A stretch of DNA of 64,000 bases, from NCBI GenBank assembly GCA_002452335.1, contig DKFJ01000012.1:140553-204552 (forward strand), given 5' to 3'. Under the pieces are notes generated by a model. That model did not search any database and had not been told where the DNA came from. It worked only from the letters and a program-made list of their open reading frames with translations. This stretch comes from Deferribacteraceae bacterium UBA6799 (GTDB lineage: Bacteria > Chrysiogenota > Deferribacteres > Deferribacterales > Geovibrionaceae). Both the position numbers and the translations under genes were made by a program. Shown here piece by piece: positions 44,089 to 53,583 of this stretch; positions within the stretch are counted from its first letter, which is position 1; each line of letters opens with the position of its first letter.

Positions 44089-45144
44089 TTATTTAAAAAA
44101 TCTCATGATATCATTATAGAAAGCAAAGAACATAACGAAAAACAGAAAAGCCATACCGAACATATTGGAAACTTCTCTCACTCTGATGCTGACAGGTCTG
44201 CGTGTTATGGTCTCTATAATAAGGAAAAGGATGTGCCCGCCGTCCAGAACAGGAATGGGCAGAAGGTTGAGTATTCCCAGGTTGATACTGATAACCGCCA
44301 TGAAGCTGAAAAAACTCAGAAAACCTGTCTCGGCGGAGTCTTTAGCCATCTTTACTATCATTATGGGACCGCCGATGGAATCAGCAGGAACCGCTTTCTG
44401 AAATAGTTTGACTATTCCCACCACCATCATCTCGGATATTCTGTATGTCTGCTCGAAACCGCTGTAAACGGCTTTAACAGGATTTTCTCTCTCTATGACG
44501 CTTCTTTCGCCCCTGACAATGCCCACACGTCCTATCTCTATCTCTTCGCCGAAGAGATTCTTATCCTTCACCAGCATGGGAGTAATGGTCAGCTCCACAT
44601 CTCTGCCGTCTCTGTCTATTACAAAGTGGAGAGGTTTTCCGCCGTGCTCCTGCACATAGGCAGTCATATCATCCCAGAACTTCATATCTATACCGTCGAT
44701 GGACTTTATCATGTCACCCTTCATCACCCCTGCCATGGAAGCGGCGGAATCGGGAGCCACATCGCCCACATCGGCAAGGAATCTGGGTGTGCCGGCCATG
44801 AAAATAACTGAGTATATGAAAACCGCCAGAATGAAGTTAAAAAAAGGTCCTGCGGCTACTATCAGAAATCGTGAAAATACAGATTTGTTTGAAAATGATC
44901 TGGAAGCGAGTTCCGGCTCTACCTCAGCGTCCGGCTGTTCACCGTACATCTTTACATATCCGCCGAGGGGAATGGCGGACAGAGCGTATTCTGTCTCTCC
45001 CTTCTGTTTCTTATATATGACAGGTCCGAAACCGATGGAAAAACGCTCCACCAGAACGCCTCTGCTTTTTGCCAGAAGAAAATGTCCGAGCTCGTGTATG
45101 AATATCAGTACACCCAGAAGGATGACCGCGGATATGATTCCCAT
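44089..45144 (-). CDS. rseP: Site-2 metalloprotease RseP
   Basis: A 351-residue intramembrane zinc protease. The active-site HELGH is at residues 17-21, and the LLPIPVLDGGHI motif near the C-terminus supplies the LDG aspartate. A PDZ domain lies between, and four membrane helices are likely. RseP cleaves anti-sigma factors and signal peptide remnants. It is the last gene of the pyrH-frr-uppS-cdsA-dxr-rseP row. Its ATG shares one base with the dxr stop. Confidence 0.95.
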   Translation of the reverse strand: MGIISAVILLGVLIFIHELGHFLLAKSRGVLVERFSIGFGPVIYKKQKGETEYALSAIPLGGYVKMYGEQPDAEVEPELASRSFSNKSVFSRFLIVAAGPFFNFILAVFIYSVIFMAGTPRFLADVGDVAPDSAASMAGVMKGDMIKSIDGIDMKFWDDMTAYVQEHGGKPLHFVIDRDGRDVELTITPMLVKDKNLFGEEIEIGRVGIVRGERSVIERENPVKAVYSGFEQTYRISEMMVVGIVKLFQKAVPADSIGGPIMIVKMAKDSAETGFLSFFSFMAVISINLGILNLLPIPVLDGGHILFLIIETITRRPVSIRVREVSNMFGMAFLFFVMFFAFYNDIMRFFK

Positions 45145-46259
45145 TATATATAATACCTCTTAACAACATTGCGGGCTTCTGCCCTGCTTTCACCGTCCAC
45201 AGCCAGAACATCGTCAAAACATTCAGGCTCTCTGGGGGATAGACAATCGAGAACATCATTTATCACACATGAAATATCAGAAAACCTGATCTTTCCGAGA
45301 ATAAACTCTGCCACAGCTATCTCATTGGCGGCGTTCATGACTATCATAGGAGCGTTTCTATCTTTTTTCAATACCTCAATGGCGGTCTGAAGACAGGGAT
45401 ATTTCGACATGTCCGGAGCGTAGAACGTCAGACATCCGGCGTCCGCCAGACTCAGCGGCTTAACCCCGCTGTCTATCCTGCCAGGATACGCCAGAGCATA
45501 GGCTATGGGAGTGCGCATGTCCGGATGCCCCATCTGGGCTATCATGCTGCCGTCTTTATACGAAACAAAAGAGTGAACGACCGACTGGGGATGGATAACC
45601 ACATCCAGCTTATTCGGTTCCACATCGAACAGAAATCTGGCCTCTATCAGCTCCAGTCCTTTGTTCATCATGGTGGAGCTGTCCACTGTTATCTTGCTGC
45701 CCATGGACCAGTTGGGATGGGTCAGTGCCTGAGACAGGGTGACGTATTCCATAGCGTCAACAGGGGTATTGCGGAAAGCGCCGCCGCTGGCTGTTAGAGT
45801 TATTTTTTCCAGAAAACTTTTATCGTGTCCTTCCAGACACTGAAATATGGCGGAATGTTCGGAATCCACGGGGATTATCCTTGCTCCGGTTTTCTTAGCC
45901 AGATCGAGCAGAAGTCTGCCGGACGCCACTATAGACTCTTTATTAGCCAGAGCCAGAGTGATACCCCTCTTCACGGTGTCGAAAGCGTATACCGCTCCGG
46001 CAGCGCCCACGGCCGCCAGAAGCACCATGTCCAGATCTTCATTATTTATGATGTCGCTTACGGATAGTTTTTTTTCGTGGCAGCCATCGGCAGAGCAGAT
46101 GAATCTCGGTCTGAACTCCTCATACTGCTTTTTCAGCAGTTCGACATTTCCGTGACAGCTTAAGAACACTACCTCGAACATACCCGGATTGCGCCTGACA
46201 ACATCCAGCGCCTGAGTGCCTATTGAACCTGTGGAGCCGATTATGCCTATTTTTTTCAT
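45144..46259 (-). CDS. dxr: 1-deoxy-D-xylulose 5-phosphate reductoisomerase
   Basis: A 371-residue enzyme of the MEP isoprenoid pathway, converting DXP to MEP with NADPH. The N-terminal GSTGSIGTQALDV cofactor loop is at residues 8-20, and ANKESIVASG, DSEHSAIFQC and the SGGAFRNTP motifs (metal- and substrate-binding) are in order. It lies directly after cdsA, so isoprenoid and lipid genes share a transcript, and supplies the precursors used by UppS. Confidence 0.96.
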   Translation of the reverse strand: MKKIGIIGSTGSIGTQALDVVRRNPGMFEVVFLSCHGNVELLKKQYEEFRPRFICSADGCHEKKLSVSDIINNEDLDMVLLAAVGAAGAVYAFDTVKRGITLALANKESIVASGRLLLDLAKKTGARIIPVDSEHSAIFQCLEGHDKSFLEKITLTASGGAFRNTPVDAMEYVTLSQALTHPNWSMGSKITVDSSTMMNKGLELIEARFLFDVEPNKLDVVIHPQSVVHSFVSYKDGSMIAQMGHPDMRTPIAYALAYPGRIDSGVKPLSLADAGCLTFYAPDMSKYPCLQTAIEVLKKDRNAPMIVMNAANEIAVAEFILGKIRFSDISCVINDVLDCLSPREPECFDDVLAVDGESRAEARNVVKRYYI

Positions 46260-46260
46260 G

Positions 46261-47055
46261 TTACACGAAATAGCTTATATAGAGATAGAGTACCGGAGCG
46301 CCGAAAAGCAGGGAATCCACCCTGTCCAGTATGCCCCCGTGCCCCGGGATGAGGCTTCCTGAATCTTTGATCTTTGCCCTGCGTTTGAACATGGACTCCA
46401 CCAGATCGCCCACGATGCCCGCTGTCACCACAAATGTGCTGGCCGCAGCGGCATGCGCCATAGAGATATCCAGAAAAAACGAGCAGTATACCAGACCTGC
46501 GCCGACACCGCCCGCATAGGCGGCCACAGCGCCTTCGACGCTTTTTTTTGGGCTGATCTTTTCATACAGTTTTGTTCTTCCGAACCTGCACCCTATGAAA
46601 TAGGCAGCCGTATCGCTCATCCATATCAGTATACAGAGCAGGAATATATAATGTACGCCCAGTTTTCTGAGCAGCACCAGAAAGGAGAACATGAGAGGCG
46701 CATAAAGCACCGTTATCAGTGTTCCTCCTATAGAGTCAAAAGTATCTTTCAGGGGTTCTTCGGAGAACAGCTTGAAGCTCATGGTGAAAACAGCGGTCAG
46801 CAGCAGAGCTCCGGAAAAAAACCGCACATCCGCTGTGTATATTCCGTAGGGAAGGCAGATAGAACCGAAGTACGCAGGCCAGTTCATAACCTTGATCCCG
46901 GCACATTCCAGCATAGCCACGAACTCCCTGACACTGAGAAGTATCAGCAGGAGCACCGCCAGAAAAAAGCCGAAATCGTCAAAATATATGATATAGGCAA
47001 TTATAGGCGGAATCGCTATAAGCGCCGTCAGGATACGTTTGTTTCTGTCACCCAC
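46261..47055 (-). CDS. cdsA: Phosphatidate cytidylyltransferase
   Basis: A 264-residue integral membrane enzyme that makes CDP-diacylglycerol. The CdsA signature near the C-terminus is SMFKRRAKIKDSGSLIPGHGGILDRVDSLL. About seven membrane helices precede and surround it. The start is a GTG overlapping uppS by 8 bases with a weak ribosome site. Confidence 0.94.
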   Translation of the reverse strand: MGDRNKRILTALIAIPPIIAYIIYFDDFGFFLAVLLLILLSVREFVAMLECAGIKVMNWPAYFGSICLPYGIYTADVRFFSGALLLTAVFTMSFKLFSEEPLKDTFDSIGGTLITVLYAPLMFSFLVLLRKLGVHYIFLLCILIWMSDTAAYFIGCRFGRTKLYEKISPKKSVEGAVAAYAGGVGAGLVYCSFFLDISMAHAAAASTFVVTAGIVGDLVESMFKRRAKIKDSGSLIPGHGGILDRVDSLLFGAPVLYLYISYFV

Positions 47056-47782
47056 GTTCTTTGCTCACCTGTTCGTCTGTCATGCCGAATCTGCGCACCC
47101 TGCCGGAAAAATCGGCAAATGCCTTGTCCAGTTCGTCACTGTTAAAATCAGGCCACAGGCAGTCAGTGAAATAAAACTCCCCGTAGGCCGCCCGCCACAG
47201 CATAAAATTGCTGATGCGGCGTTCCCCGCCGGTCCTGATGATGAGATCCGTGTCCGGCACCTCAGGATTATAAAGGTTTTCAGCCAGAAGAGTTTCATCT
47301 ATGTCCTGCGGGTTTATCTCCCCCGCCTTCACTCTTTCGGCTATCTTTTTCACAGCGTCCGCTATCTCTCCTCTGCCGCCGTAACTCAGGGCCAGGTTCA
47401 GCACCATTCCCGTGTTTCCGGACAGTTTGGAAACGGAACTGTCTATCAGTTTTCTGGAGCTCTCCGGAAGCATGTTCAGCCTGCCGGAGACGAGCAGACG
47501 GACGTTGTTCCTGTCCATCTCCTCCACCTCTTTCTCGAGGTATTTATTCAGCAGATCCATCAGAAAGCTGACCTCGTCCTTCGGACGCAGCCAGTTTTCG
47601 GTGGAAAAAGTATACAGTGTAAGATATTTGACACCGCATCCGGAGCAGTATTTCACCACGTCGGTGACAACTTCAGCGCCTTTCTTGTGTCCGAAAACTC
47701 TGGGGAGTCCTCTGGACTTAGCCCAACGCCCGTTGCCGTCCATTATCACGGCCAGGTGCTTAGGGATCGTCAGGTCGGTCAC
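47048..47782 (-). CDS. uppS: Undecaprenyl diphosphate synthase
   Basis: A 244-residue cis-prenyltransferase making the C55 carrier for peptidoglycan and envelope glycans. MDGNGRWAKSRG (catalytic D15) is at the N-terminus and RTGGERRISNFMLWRAAYGEFYF near the end holds the RxxxRxSNF pyrophosphate-binding arginines. The start is a GTG with GGAG five bases before it, overlapping the frr stop by one base. Confidence 0.95.
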   Translation of the reverse strand: MTDLTIPKHLAVIMDGNGRWAKSRGLPRVFGHKKGAEVVTDVVKYCSGCGVKYLTLYTFSTENWLRPKDEVSFLMDLLNKYLEKEVEEMDRNNVRLLVSGRLNMLPESSRKLIDSSVSKLSGNTGMVLNLALSYGGRGEIADAVKKIAERVKAGEINPQDIDETLLAENLYNPEVPDTDLIIRTGGERRISNFMLWRAAYGEFYFTDCLWPDFNSDELDKAFADFSGRVRRFGMTDEQVSKERG

Positions 47783-48339
47783 TATATCTCCATAATCTCT
47801 TTTTCTTTTGCTTCTGTTACAGTGTCCACATTTTTGATGTAGTCGTCTGTGACATGCTGAATCTGGTCGAGGAATTTTTTAGAGTCATCTTCGGAAATCT
47901 CTTTGTCCTTCTCCAGTTTCTTTATTCTGTCGTTCGCTTCGCGTCTCAGATTGCGCACGGCTACTTTTGTATCCTCAGCCATTTTTTTCACATGTTTTAC
48001 GAACTCTTTTCTGCGTTCCTCTGTGAGCTGGGGCACGGGGATACGGATCAACTTGCCGTCATTGGACGGGTTGAAGCCCATGTTGGCGTTCAGTATCGCT
48101 TTTTCTATGGGAGCTATCATGCTGGCGTCCCAGGGGGCTATGGTTATCAGTCTGGGTTCGGGGGCGCTGAGTGTGGCAACGCCGGACAGGGGTGTGGGTG
48201 TTCCGTAGTAATCCACCTTCACATTGTCCATCATGGCGATGGAGGCTCTGCCTGTGCGTATGCTTTTGAGTTCCTCTTTATAATGATGAATGGTTTTCTC
48301 CATCTTTTCTTTCGTTTCCTGCATAACAGTTGCTGCCAT
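47782..48339 (-). CDS. frr: Ribosome recycling factor
   Basis: A 185-residue tRNA-shaped protein that splits post-termination ribosomes with EF-G. The N-terminal TGRASIAMMDNVKVDYYGTPTPL and the helical C-terminal KEISEDDSKKFLDQIQHVTDDYIKNVD are typical. GGAGGG precedes the ATG. It follows pyrH at a gap of four bases. Confidence 0.96.
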   Translation of the reverse strand: MAATVMQETKEKMEKTIHHYKEELKSIRTGRASIAMMDNVKVDYYGTPTPLSGVATLSAPEPRLITIAPWDASMIAPIEKAILNANMGFNPSNDGKLIRIPVPQLTEERRKEFVKHVKKMAEDTKVAVRNLRREANDRIKKLEKDKEISEDDSKKFLDQIQHVTDDYIKNVDTVTEAKEKEIMEI

Positions 48340-48343
48340 TGTC

Positions 48344-49057
48344 TTAACCCTCCACTATGGTTCCTACTTTTTCGCCGAGAACAAGTCTCTTCATGTTCCC
48401 TTTGCCGTATATATCAAAAACGATAATCGGTATCTTGTTGTCCATACACATGGTGATCGCTGTGGAATCCATCACCTGAAGCCCTTTGTTCAGCACGTCC
48501 AGATAGGGGATGGTGTCGAACTTAACGGCGTTCTTGTCTTTTTTGGGGTCTGCGGTGTACACTCCGTCCACTTTGGTGGCCTTCAGTATCACTTCCGCGT
48601 TTATCTCTGTGCCTCTGAGAGTGGCGGCTGTGTCAGTTGTGAAATAGGGGTTTCCGGTTCCGGCGGCGAATATAACCACCCTGCTCTTTTCCAGGTGGCG
48701 CATAGCTCTGCGGCGGATGAACGGCTCCGCTATCTGGCGCATCTCGATAGATGTCTGAACTCTGGTGGGAACACCCACCTTTTCCAGTCCGTCCTGAAGA
48801 GCCAGAGAGTTGATAACGGTTGCCAGCATGCCCATATAGTCCGCTGTAACCCTGTCCATATTCTGGGCTGTGCCCTGTATGCCTCTGAAGATGTTGCCTC
48901 CGCCGACCACAACGCCCACATGGACGCCCATCTCCACTACTTCCTTGATCTCATTGACTATAAAACTTGCGGTATTAAAATCGATGCCGTATTCGGACTC
49001 GCCCATAAGGGCTTCTCCGCTGAGTTTGAGAAGAATTGTGTTATATTTGAGATTCAC
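48344..49057 (-). CDS. pyrH: UMP kinase
   Basis: A 237-residue amino-acid-kinase-fold enzyme making UDP, the entry point of pyrimidine nucleotide phosphorylation. ILLKLSGEALMGE at the N-terminus and VVVGGGNIFRGI further on match the nucleotide-binding loops; TDTAATLRGTEINAE is typical. The GTG at 49057 with AAGGTG six bases upstream is preferred; an earlier in-frame GTG at 49066 sits inside the ribosome site. It is first in the pyrH-rseP operon. Confidence 0.95.
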   Translation of the reverse strand: MNLKYNTILLKLSGEALMGESEYGIDFNTASFIVNEIKEVVEMGVHVGVVVGGGNIFRGIQGTAQNMDRVTADYMGMLATVINSLALQDGLEKVGVPTRVQTSIEMRQIAEPFIRRRAMRHLEKSRVVIFAAGTGNPYFTTDTAATLRGTEINAEVILKATKVDGVYTADPKKDKNAVKFDTIPYLDVLNKGLQVMDSTAITMCMDNKIPIIVFDIYGKGNMKRLVLGEKVGTIVEG

Positions 49058-49085
49058 GGTTTTCACCTTATTTCTGAATTATATA

Positions 49086-49114
49086 ATTATTACATACAAA
49101 GAAGATTATTTCAA
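49086..49114 (-). promoter_or_regulatory. Promoter of the pyrH-frr-uppS-cdsA-dxr-rseP operon
   Basis: On the minus strand TTGAAA (49109-49114) and AATAAT (49086-49091) are 17 bases apart, each one mismatch from consensus. Transcription would start about 22 bases before the pyrH start codon. Confidence 0.55.
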
Positions 49115-49133
49115 TTACAGTGTTTCTTCCGGA

Positions 49134-49805
49134 TTATTTTATAGGCTTAAAGAACCTTTCAAATCTGTCATACTTAGGATTGAGAAATCTCAGCATATTC
49201 AGAGGAAATTTTGCCCATGCCGAATTGTATTGAGGCGTGTCCAGAGACCAGTAGATCATCACGGCTCTGCCCTTCACCCTGCTCGCATCCACAAAGCCCC
49301 AGAAACGGCTGTCATAGCTGTTGTCTCTGTTGTCGCCCATCATAAAATATTTTCCTTCCGGCACAGTGAACTCGGAAAAATTGTCCTTGATGGTCACGCT
49401 CTCGGGCATCGGCATCATACCGTTCGTTTTCTTATATTTCTCTTCCTGAGCCACACCGTTGACATAGATGACCTTGTCCTTCATCATTATCCTGTCGCCG
49501 GGGGTTCCTATCACACGTTTGATAAAATCTTTTGACGGATCAAGAGGATACTCAAAAACAACCACATCGCCCCTTGAGGGCTCGCTGAATGTATATGCCA
49601 GACGGTTCAGCAGGATGAAATCGCCTTTCAGCAGTGTTCCCACCATAGACTCAGAGGGAATAGTATATGTCTGGAGCAGGATCCCCTTTATTATCATAGC
49701 GATAACCACCGCCACGATGAGGGAGTCCAGGAAGGAATCTTTCTTCGGCTTTTCGCCTGTGATCTGCTCTTTAGTGTCCTGTTCTTTTGTCTCGTTTTCG
49801 CTCAT
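49134..49805 (-). CDS. lepB: Signal peptidase I
   Basis: A 223-residue inner-membrane serine protease that removes Sec/Tat signal peptides. The catalytic serine is S53 in PSESM and the lysine is K95 in FIKRVIGTPGD; one membrane helix is at about residues 26-46, and the C-terminal GDNRDNSYDSRFWGFV box is intact. The ATG at 49805 follows GGTGA by nine bases and comes right after the lepA stop; a GTG at 49817 would overlap lepA. The N-terminal 20 residues are highly charged. Confidence 0.95.
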   Translation of the reverse strand: MSENETKEQDTKEQITGEKPKKDSFLDSLIVAVVIAMIIKGILLQTYTIPSESMVGTLLKGDFILLNRLAYTFSEPSRGDVVVFEYPLDPSKDFIKRVIGTPGDRIMMKDKVIYVNGVAQEEKYKKTNGMMPMPESVTIKDNFSEFTVPEGKYFMMGDNRDNSYDSRFWGFVDASRVKGRAVMIYWSLDTPQYNSAWAKFPLNMLRFLNPKYDRFERFFKPIK

Positions 49806-49806
49806 T

Positions 49807-51609
49807 TTAACTGTCACCTAATTTCAGCACAGCGAGGAACGCTTCCTGCGGAATCTCCACGTTGCCCACGTTCTTCATGCGCTTTTTACCCTGTTTCTGC
49901 TTTTCCAGCAGTTTTTTCTTACGGGTTATATCGCCCCCGTAACATTTAGCGGTAACATTCTTTCTGAATGCCTTCACTGTGGTTCTGGCGAGAATCTTAT
50001 TGCCCACCGCCGCCTGAATGGCTATGTCGAACATCTGTCTGTGGATAACGTCCTTCAGCTTGTCCGCCAGATCACGTCCCTTATAAAACGCCTGATCCTT
50101 ATGCACTATTATAGAGAGGGCGTCCACCTTATCTTTGTTCAGTAGAATATCGAGCTTCACCAGATCGGCTCTCTGATATCCGTCCATCTCATAGTCGAAA
50201 GAGGCGTAGCCTCTGGAGTTCGACTTCAGCTTGTCATAGAAATCCATCACAACCTCGGCCAGAGGCAGCGTGTATTCCAGAATGACTCTGGTCTCGCTGA
50301 TATATTTGATATTTTTCTGAATTCCACGTCTCTGTATCAGAAGCTGGATAACACCGCCCACATATTCTTCAGGAAGAATAACAGTGGCGGCGATAACAGG
50401 TTCTTCGATATATTCTATCTCTGTGGGGTCGGGCATGCCCGCCGGGTTGTCTATCTCTATCATATCGCCGTTGCGTTTTTTGATACGGTAGATAACAGTG
50501 GGCGCTGTGCTCACCAGATCCAGATCGAACTCACGCTCCAGCCTCTCCTGAATGATCTCCATGTGGAGCAGACCGAGGAAACCGATGCGGTATCCGAAGC
50601 CCAGAGCGGCTGACGTCTCCGCCTCGAATGAGATGGAGCTGTCATTCAGCGACAGTTTTTCCAGAGCGTCCCGCAGATCTTCATAGTCCGCTGAATCCAC
50701 GGGATACATACCGCAGAATACCACCGGCTTAACCTTCTTGAACCCCGGAAAGGGACTCTCGGTAGGTTTTTTCGGATTGGTGACTGTGTCGCCTATATCT
50801 ATCTCTCTGATATCCTTTATGGAGGCGGTCATGAAACCGACCTCGCCGGGAAGCAGAACTTCGTGTTTAACTGGTTTTGGCAGAAAATAGCCCACGGCGT
50901 CCACAACACGCTCCGCCTTGCTCGCCATGAACTGCACCTTGTCTCCGGCTCTCAGTTCGCCGTCTATCATGCGCAGCAGAACCACAACGCCCAGATAGGA
51001 GTCGTACCATGAGTCCACTATCATCGCCTTCAGAGGCTTGTCAGCGGAACCCACAGGAGCTGGCATGCGCTTTACGATGGCTTCCAGAATCTCTTTTATG
51101 CCTATACCGGCCTTGGCGCTGGCTTTCACAGCCTCGGAAGCGTCTATGCCGATGATATCCTCTATCTCAGCCTGCACCTTTTCGGGATCGGCGCTGGGCA
51201 GGTCTATTTTATTAAGCACCGGAACGAGGTCCAGATTCTGTTCCACAGCCATGTATGCGTTGGCTATGGTCTGCGCCTCCACGCCCTGTGCCGCGTCCAC
51301 CACCAGAAGAGCGCCGTCGCATGCGGCGAGGCTTCTGGACACCTCATATGAGAAGTCAACGTGTCCGGGGGTATCTATCAGGTTCAGGATATATTCCACG
51401 CCGTCATCCGCCTTATATTTCAGCCTGATGGTCTGCGCCTTTACGGTTATCCCTCTCTCTCTCTCTATGTCCATGCTGTCCAGAATCTGATCTCTCATCT
51501 GACGCTTGTCCACAGCGCAGGTAAACTCAATGAGTCTGTCGGCTATGGTGGACTTCCCGTGGTCAATGTGAGCTATGATACTGAAATTTCTGATATTCTC
51601 GATACCCAA
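49807..51609 (-). CDS. lepA: Elongation factor 4 (LepA)
   Basis: A 600-residue translational GTPase. AHIDHGKSTIADRLIE is the G1 loop, DTPGHVDFSYEV the G3, NKIDLPSADP the G4, and the domain order is that of EF-G without domain IV but with the LepA C-terminal domain (LLEKQKQGKKRMKNVGNVEIPQEAFLAVLK). It acts on ribosome assembly or back-translocation. It starts at TTG with AGAGGG upstream. lepA-lepB pairing is conserved in many bacteria. Confidence 0.96.
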   Translation of the reverse strand: MGIENIRNFSIIAHIDHGKSTIADRLIEFTCAVDKRQMRDQILDSMDIERERGITVKAQTIRLKYKADDGVEYILNLIDTPGHVDFSYEVSRSLAACDGALLVVDAAQGVEAQTIANAYMAVEQNLDLVPVLNKIDLPSADPEKVQAEIEDIIGIDASEAVKASAKAGIGIKEILEAIVKRMPAPVGSADKPLKAMIVDSWYDSYLGVVVLLRMIDGELRAGDKVQFMASKAERVVDAVGYFLPKPVKHEVLLPGEVGFMTASIKDIREIDIGDTVTNPKKPTESPFPGFKKVKPVVFCGMYPVDSADYEDLRDALEKLSLNDSSISFEAETSAALGFGYRIGFLGLLHMEIIQERLEREFDLDLVSTAPTVIYRIKKRNGDMIEIDNPAGMPDPTEIEYIEEPVIAATVILPEEYVGGVIQLLIQRRGIQKNIKYISETRVILEYTLPLAEVVMDFYDKLKSNSRGYASFDYEMDGYQRADLVKLDILLNKDKVDALSIIVHKDQAFYKGRDLADKLKDVIHRQMFDIAIQAAVGNKILARTTVKAFRKNVTAKCYGGDITRKKKLLEKQKQGKKRMKNVGNVEIPQEAFLAVLKLGDS

Positions 51610-51638
51610 TGCACCCTCTCAAATATATTATGACTTTC

Positions 51639-51658
51639 TTTTTAAGCAGGCTTAAAAA
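51639..51658. repeat. Perfect 9-bp inverted repeat upstream of lepA
   Basis: TTTTTAAGC and GCTTAAAAA flank a two-base centre (AG) in the gap between lepA and the unknown membrane protein gene. It could be an operator, or a weak AT-rich terminator for the membrane-protein gene. No long T tract follows it on either strand. Confidence 0.5.
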
Positions 51659-51704
51659 TACTCTATCCGCCATGTAAAAAACAAGCAAAAAAATATAATA
51701 CAGT

Positions 51705-52334
51705 TTACTTAGTATTCTGAATGATCTTTTCCTGAAAATCCTTAACTTTATAAAATTCGAGGAAACCGCTGACAGACAGCCCGTCAACAGAAAGAGAGCT
51801 GAAAGAGCATCTTAATGTATTTCTGTCAACAACCTCTGTATTAATACCGGAAAGACGCTTTTTATCGGCTTTCAAGCATAATACAGGCACCCATTCACAC
51901 AGCAGCTCTATCTTTCCGGTCAGACCGTCAGCGCTGTATGTCCCCTCGCCCTTAATAACATATTTATCTTCAGTCATCTTTGAGTATGCTCTTCCGTCAG
52001 ACAATTTCAGGTCATAATCAGCGACATAATATTTACCGTAAACCGTTTTATGATCGTAGGCTTTCAGTTGTGTCACATACTTTTTACCGAGTTTTCTTTT
52101 GTTGTTTGCCCCGTTGATGTTATCAAAAACAGTTAATGCGGTTGATGTTAGATATTTCACAGGAAAATATATAAACGGAAAAACTATTAATGACCCAAAG
52201 AGCAGCGTCAATAAGTCAAACTCAACGCCGCTTTCAGACACAACGTACAGTCCGTACCAAACCAACGGCGCTATGAGCGCCGACATCAGTTTTGCCAAAA
52301 TATCAGCAAGGTTTTCTCTCTCATATTCTTCCAT
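51705..52334 (-). CDS. Unrecognised two-helix membrane protein
   Basis: Not recognised. From the ATG at 52334 (GGAGG five bases before it) the protein has 209 residues. Two membrane helices are likely near residues 15-35 and 42-62, followed by a basic linker (NNKRKLGKKY) and a predominantly beta C-terminal domain with regular polar and hydrophobic alternation. Its codon use is richer in A+T than the neighbours. It lies 58 bases after gspF on the same strand, so it may be transcribed with the secretion genes, but nothing in the sequence links it to them. Confidence 0.7.
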   Translation of the reverse strand: MEEYERENLADILAKLMSALIAPLVWYGLYVVSESGVEFDLLTLLFGSLIVFPFIYFPVKYLTSTALTVFDNINGANNKRKLGKKYVTQLKAYDHKTVYGKYYVADYDLKLSDGRAYSKMTEDKYVIKGEGTYSADGLTGKIELLCEWVPVLCLKADKKRLSGINTEVVDRNTLRCSFSSLSVDGLSVSGFLEFYKVKDFQEKIIQNTK

Positions 52335-52392
52335 ATCCGCCTCCATTGCACAGAATAAAGCGCATAAGCGACAGATGCTGTCGTCTGAAAAT

Positions 52393-53583
52393 TTATTTCA
52401 CAAGAGAGTTGATAGAGAACAGAGGCTCCATGATGGAAATGACGATAAAACCCACTACAATACCTATGAACATTATAAAAACAGGCTCCACAACGGAAAC
52501 AAACCGGGCGGTGAACTGCTCGGTCTTTCTGGAATAGTATGTGTTGACGTGCTCCATCAGCTCATAGAGACTGCCGCTCTTCTCGCCTGTGGCGGCGGCG
52601 GCGGAGAACAGCTCGCTGAAAAGCCCGCTCTCGTTCACGCTGTCGGAGAATTTTTTACCTGACGCCACGCTGTCCGCTATATCCCTGACACCCTCGCTCA
52701 CATAGGCGTTGCCTATGCTTCCGGCGCAGTTTCTGAGCGCCTCCACCAGAGGCAGTCCCTCTTTCAGCTGGAAACCCAGCACATGCGACAGTCTGGCGGC
52801 GGTGACATCTTTTATAATAGTAATCCTGTAGAGCTTCTTGTCCAGATTCATGCGGAAAGTCCCCTTCTTTCTGTAGGCTCTCAGAAAAACACCAAGACAT
52901 ACCAGCAGTACCAGAAACAAAGGCAGACCGAATACCTGAAGAAATGATGAAACAAAAAGAAGAAGTTTCGTGGCGGCAGGTATCTCCGCTCCGGCGCTCT
53001 TAAAAATATCCTGCAATCTGGGAACGACATACGCCAGCATGAAAGTAACCACGGCAAAACCCAGCGTCAGAACGACCGCCGGATATATCATAGCGCCCAC
53101 TATCTTTTCCCCCGCTTTCCTGCGCTCCTCCTCGAAACGGGAAATATCCAGAAGCACCTGAGGCAGTCTGCCGACTTTCTCCGATGTCCTGATAAGATGA
53201 ATGTAAAGTTCGCTGAACACTCCCTCCTGCTCCTTCATGGCGTCAGAAAAGCGCATTCCGGACGACACCTTAGCGCAGATGTCCAGCAGAGCCCGCTTCA
53301 TCCTTTTGTCCCGCAGGGTTTCGGCGGTCACTGTGAGCGCCTTGGTCAGCGGTATTCCGCCGGAGAGCATTATGGAGAGCTGAAAGAAGATATCAGCCGT
53401 ATTCTTTTTTGACGAAAAACTAAAGAACAGCCCCCTTTTTTTACGCAGGGCGTCATTGATGGAGGAGACCAGAATCCCGTCCGCCATCAGCCTGGACAGG
53501 GCGGCGTTTCTGCTCTGCGCCTCTATCTGTCCTTTGGCGGGTTTTCCCTGAGAGTCCACCCCATCATATATATAGAAAGGCAT
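52393..53583 (-). CDS. gspF: Type II secretion inner-membrane platform protein GspF
   Basis: A 396-residue GspF/PilC-type protein: two homologous cytoplasmic GspF domains separated by membrane helices (about 155-185, 205-225, 370-390). IYDGVDSQGKPAKGQIEAQSRNAALSRLMADGILV is the standard start. It couples the assembly ATPase to the pseudopilus. It starts one base into the gspE stop and is last in the gspC-D-E-F row. Confidence 0.93.
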   Translation of the reverse strand: MPFYIYDGVDSQGKPAKGQIEAQSRNAALSRLMADGILVSSINDALRKKRGLFFSFSSKKNTADIFFQLSIMLSGGIPLTKALTVTAETLRDKRMKRALLDICAKVSSGMRFSDAMKEQEGVFSELYIHLIRTSEKVGRLPQVLLDISRFEEERRKAGEKIVGAMIYPAVVLTLGFAVVTFMLAYVVPRLQDIFKSAGAEIPAATKLLLFVSSFLQVFGLPLFLVLLVCLGVFLRAYRKKGTFRMNLDKKLYRITIIKDVTAARLSHVLGFQLKEGLPLVEALRNCAGSIGNAYVSEGVRDIADSVASGKKFSDSVNESGLFSELFSAAAATGEKSGSLYELMEHVNTYYSRKTEQFTARFVSVVEPVFIMFIGIVVGFIVISIMEPLFSINSLVK

